Source: Fidelibacterota bacterium UBA1611 (GTDB lineage Bacteria; Fidelibacterota; Marinisomatia; Marinisomatales; UBA1611). From it: DNA of 7,734 nt. Numbering within the stretch: position 1 is the stretch's first letter; each line of letters starts with the position of its first letter. Where the stretch lies: the NCBI GenBank assembly GCA_002321855.1, contig DCMX01000052.1, positions 3,711 through 11,444 of the forward strand. Direction: 5' to 3'. Below the pieces are notes generated by a model that saw nothing but the letters and a program-made list of their open reading frames with translations, made no database searches and was not told the origin of the DNA. Shown here in pieces: positions 6,831 to 7,734 of this stretch. The translations under genes and the position numbers were made by a program.

Positions 6831-7734
6831 TGGGAAGAAAATGGTACGAAAGCAAGTATCGTGGTTGGGTATTTATCTGTAGCGATCAAGAAACCTTCAT
6901 TATCGTAACGAACTAAAGCTTCCCATTTCCGTGAGGTTTTTTCACCTTCAAGCCTAAGCTCCAATGGTGCTCTTTTAGTTAGATCGATCTTTTTATCTTT
7001 TAATCTGAATTCTACAAGTCTTTCAACCCGGTCAGACACACTGTGGGTTGGACCTTCTCCGTGTTTTACTGCAAGTATATCTTTCGATGGTCTAATAGTT
7101 TCCCTGTCCCCAGGATAAAAATAGTTAATGACCCAAAAATGTTTTCTACTGTCAAGCCGGGTTGCATCAGCTATTCGGTATTCTAAAGGAAACATTGGGA
7201 ACGTTTTTAATGTGCCAGTAAGGGGGAGAGAATAAGCAAGAGCGTAAGGATCATTCACAAGGCTTTCGCCATTGGTCTCGAAGAATGCATAAACAGTATT
7301 CTGATCGATCACAAGAGACTCGTAGGACATATTATCCACGAATAAAGGCACAGCCAGTTCGATCAAGTTTTGCTCTGGGATCGTGACATCCAGGGTCTTT
7401 TCGTCAATATGTCCTCTTGCAAGCACGGCACCCATACTGTCCGGGAATCTGATTTCAAGGGTTATATATACTTCAAAACCTCGAAATGCAATTGCTTCGA
7501 AAGAATCAAATCCAGGAAGAATATTGTCATAGTTTGGAGTAAGAAATTTGATTTTTTTAGGAAGGATAGTGGATGTGTCGCGACCATGAATTCTTGAATC
7601 CAGTTCAGATTTATGTATGGAAAACAGATAACCGTTCAAGTTCTCTGGAAGCAAGATCAGATTATCACCGTACCAATCCATTCCAGATATTTCTTCATTT
7701 CTATCTGTGATTGAACCAACTAATGGAATATTAA
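6827..7734 (-). CDS. Beta-propeller-like protein resembling 'esterase-like activity of phytase' family (N terminus outside window)
   Basis: A visible 301 residues run off the right edge. The first Met in the window (codon at 7679-7681) is probably internal, because the frame stays open upstream with TDRNEEISG, which fits the start of a propeller domain. Numbering from the first whole codon, four similar modules can be seen: EEISGMDW...LILLPEN (13-31), FEAIAF...VYITLE (78-93), YESLVI...VYAFFET (138-153) and, near the C terminus, WEALVRY...FLIATDK. A repeating E-[IAS]-[ILS] strand followed by a hydrophobic strand ending in Glu or Asp is typical of phytase-like or esterase-like beta-propellers. 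I did not identify specific catalytic or calcium ligands. It sits upstream of the ENPP gene with a 4-nt stop/start overlap, so the two are almost certainly one operon. The product is probably exported, but the signal peptide lies outside the window. Confidence 0.7.
   Translation of the reverse strand, partial: NIPLVGSITDRNEEISGMDWYGDNLILLPENLNGYLFSIHKSELDSRIHGRDTSTILPKKIKFLTPNYDNILPGFDSFEAIAFRGFEVYITLEIRFPDSMGAVLARGHIDEKTLDVTIPEQNLIELAVPLFVDNMSYESLVIDQNTVYAFFETNGESLVNDPYALAYSLPLTGTLKTFPMFPLEYRIADATRLDSRKHFWVINYFYPGDRETIRPSKDILAVKHGEGPTHSVSDRVERLVEFRLKDKKIDLTKRAPLELRLEGEKTSRKWEALVRYDNEGFLIATDKYPTTILAFVPFSSH

Noticed and set aside
7370..7597. Plus-strand open frame of 75 codons inside the propeller-like gene
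   Set aside because: It is antisense to conserved propeller modules and has no features of its own.
7679..7681. ATG (minus strand) as the start of the propeller-like gene
   Set aside because: The frame is open to the right edge with sequence that completes the first propeller module, and no signal peptide follows this Met.
1..7734. CRISPR array, tRNA/rRNA, insertion sequence or toxin-antitoxin/defence system
   Set aside because: No regularly spaced repeats, tRNA-like cloverleaf, terminal inverted repeats, transposase motifs or defence-family domains were seen; nearly all bases are accounted for by the seven genes.

Overview
The window holds seven protein-coding genes packed almost end to end, with no RNA genes, insertion sequences, CRISPR arrays or long repeats that I can see. 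The DNA is moderately AT-rich. Ribosome binding sites are weak or absent before most genes, and several proteins carry Sec-type signal peptides. Together with the periplasm and outer-membrane character of the first three genes, this suggests a Gram-negative (diderm) bacterium, possibly an uncultivated lineage of the Fibrobacterota-Chlorobi-Bacteroidota/Marinimicrobia kind. That placement is an impression from protein style, not a demonstrated affiliation.

Region 1 (1-4054, plus strand) is a tightly coupled three-gene cluster of envelope proteins. The first two genes are paralogues. Each has an N-terminal beta-rich domain, weakly AMIN-like and marked by a shared GW-x-x-x-x-NWF motif, and a C-terminal PEGA domain (shared core GK-[TS]-PL ... 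PGWH). The first, cut by the window edge, joins the two domains with a long lysine-rich linker. The second is shorter and ends in a hydrophobic helix. The third gene encodes an exported protein with a repetitive D-x-x-G-R-type N-terminal half and a glycine-rich, probably beta-barrel C-terminal half. Its reading frame has no ATG, GTG or TTG codon before the signal peptide. The best reading is a non-canonical AUA start overlapping the previous stop codon as ATAG, or a frameshift or sequencing indel in a run of six G.

Region 2 (4055-5612) holds two housekeeping genes transcribed divergently from an 85-bp spacer: yedK/HMCES-type SRAP protein (minus strand; DNA-protein crosslink formation at abasic sites) and gpmA (plus strand; 2,3-bisphosphoglycerate-dependent phosphoglycerate mutase, glycolysis). 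A plausible extended -10 promoter for gpmA lies in the spacer.

Region 3 (5613-7734, minus strand) is a two-gene unit that enters from beyond the right edge. It encodes a beta-propeller-like protein resembling the 'esterase-like activity of phytase' family, followed with a TTGA start/stop overlap by a secreted ENPP-type nucleotide pyrophosphatase/phosphodiesterase with all expected active-site residues. The pair may act together on phosphorylated compounds outside the cytoplasm, but that link is inferred from adjacency and family resemblance only.

The neighbouring transcription units converge with gaps of 22 bp and 5 bp and no recognisable hairpin terminator. I see no mobile or defence system. 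The most interesting part is the uncharacterised PEGA/PEGA/barrel envelope module and its unusual gene junction.
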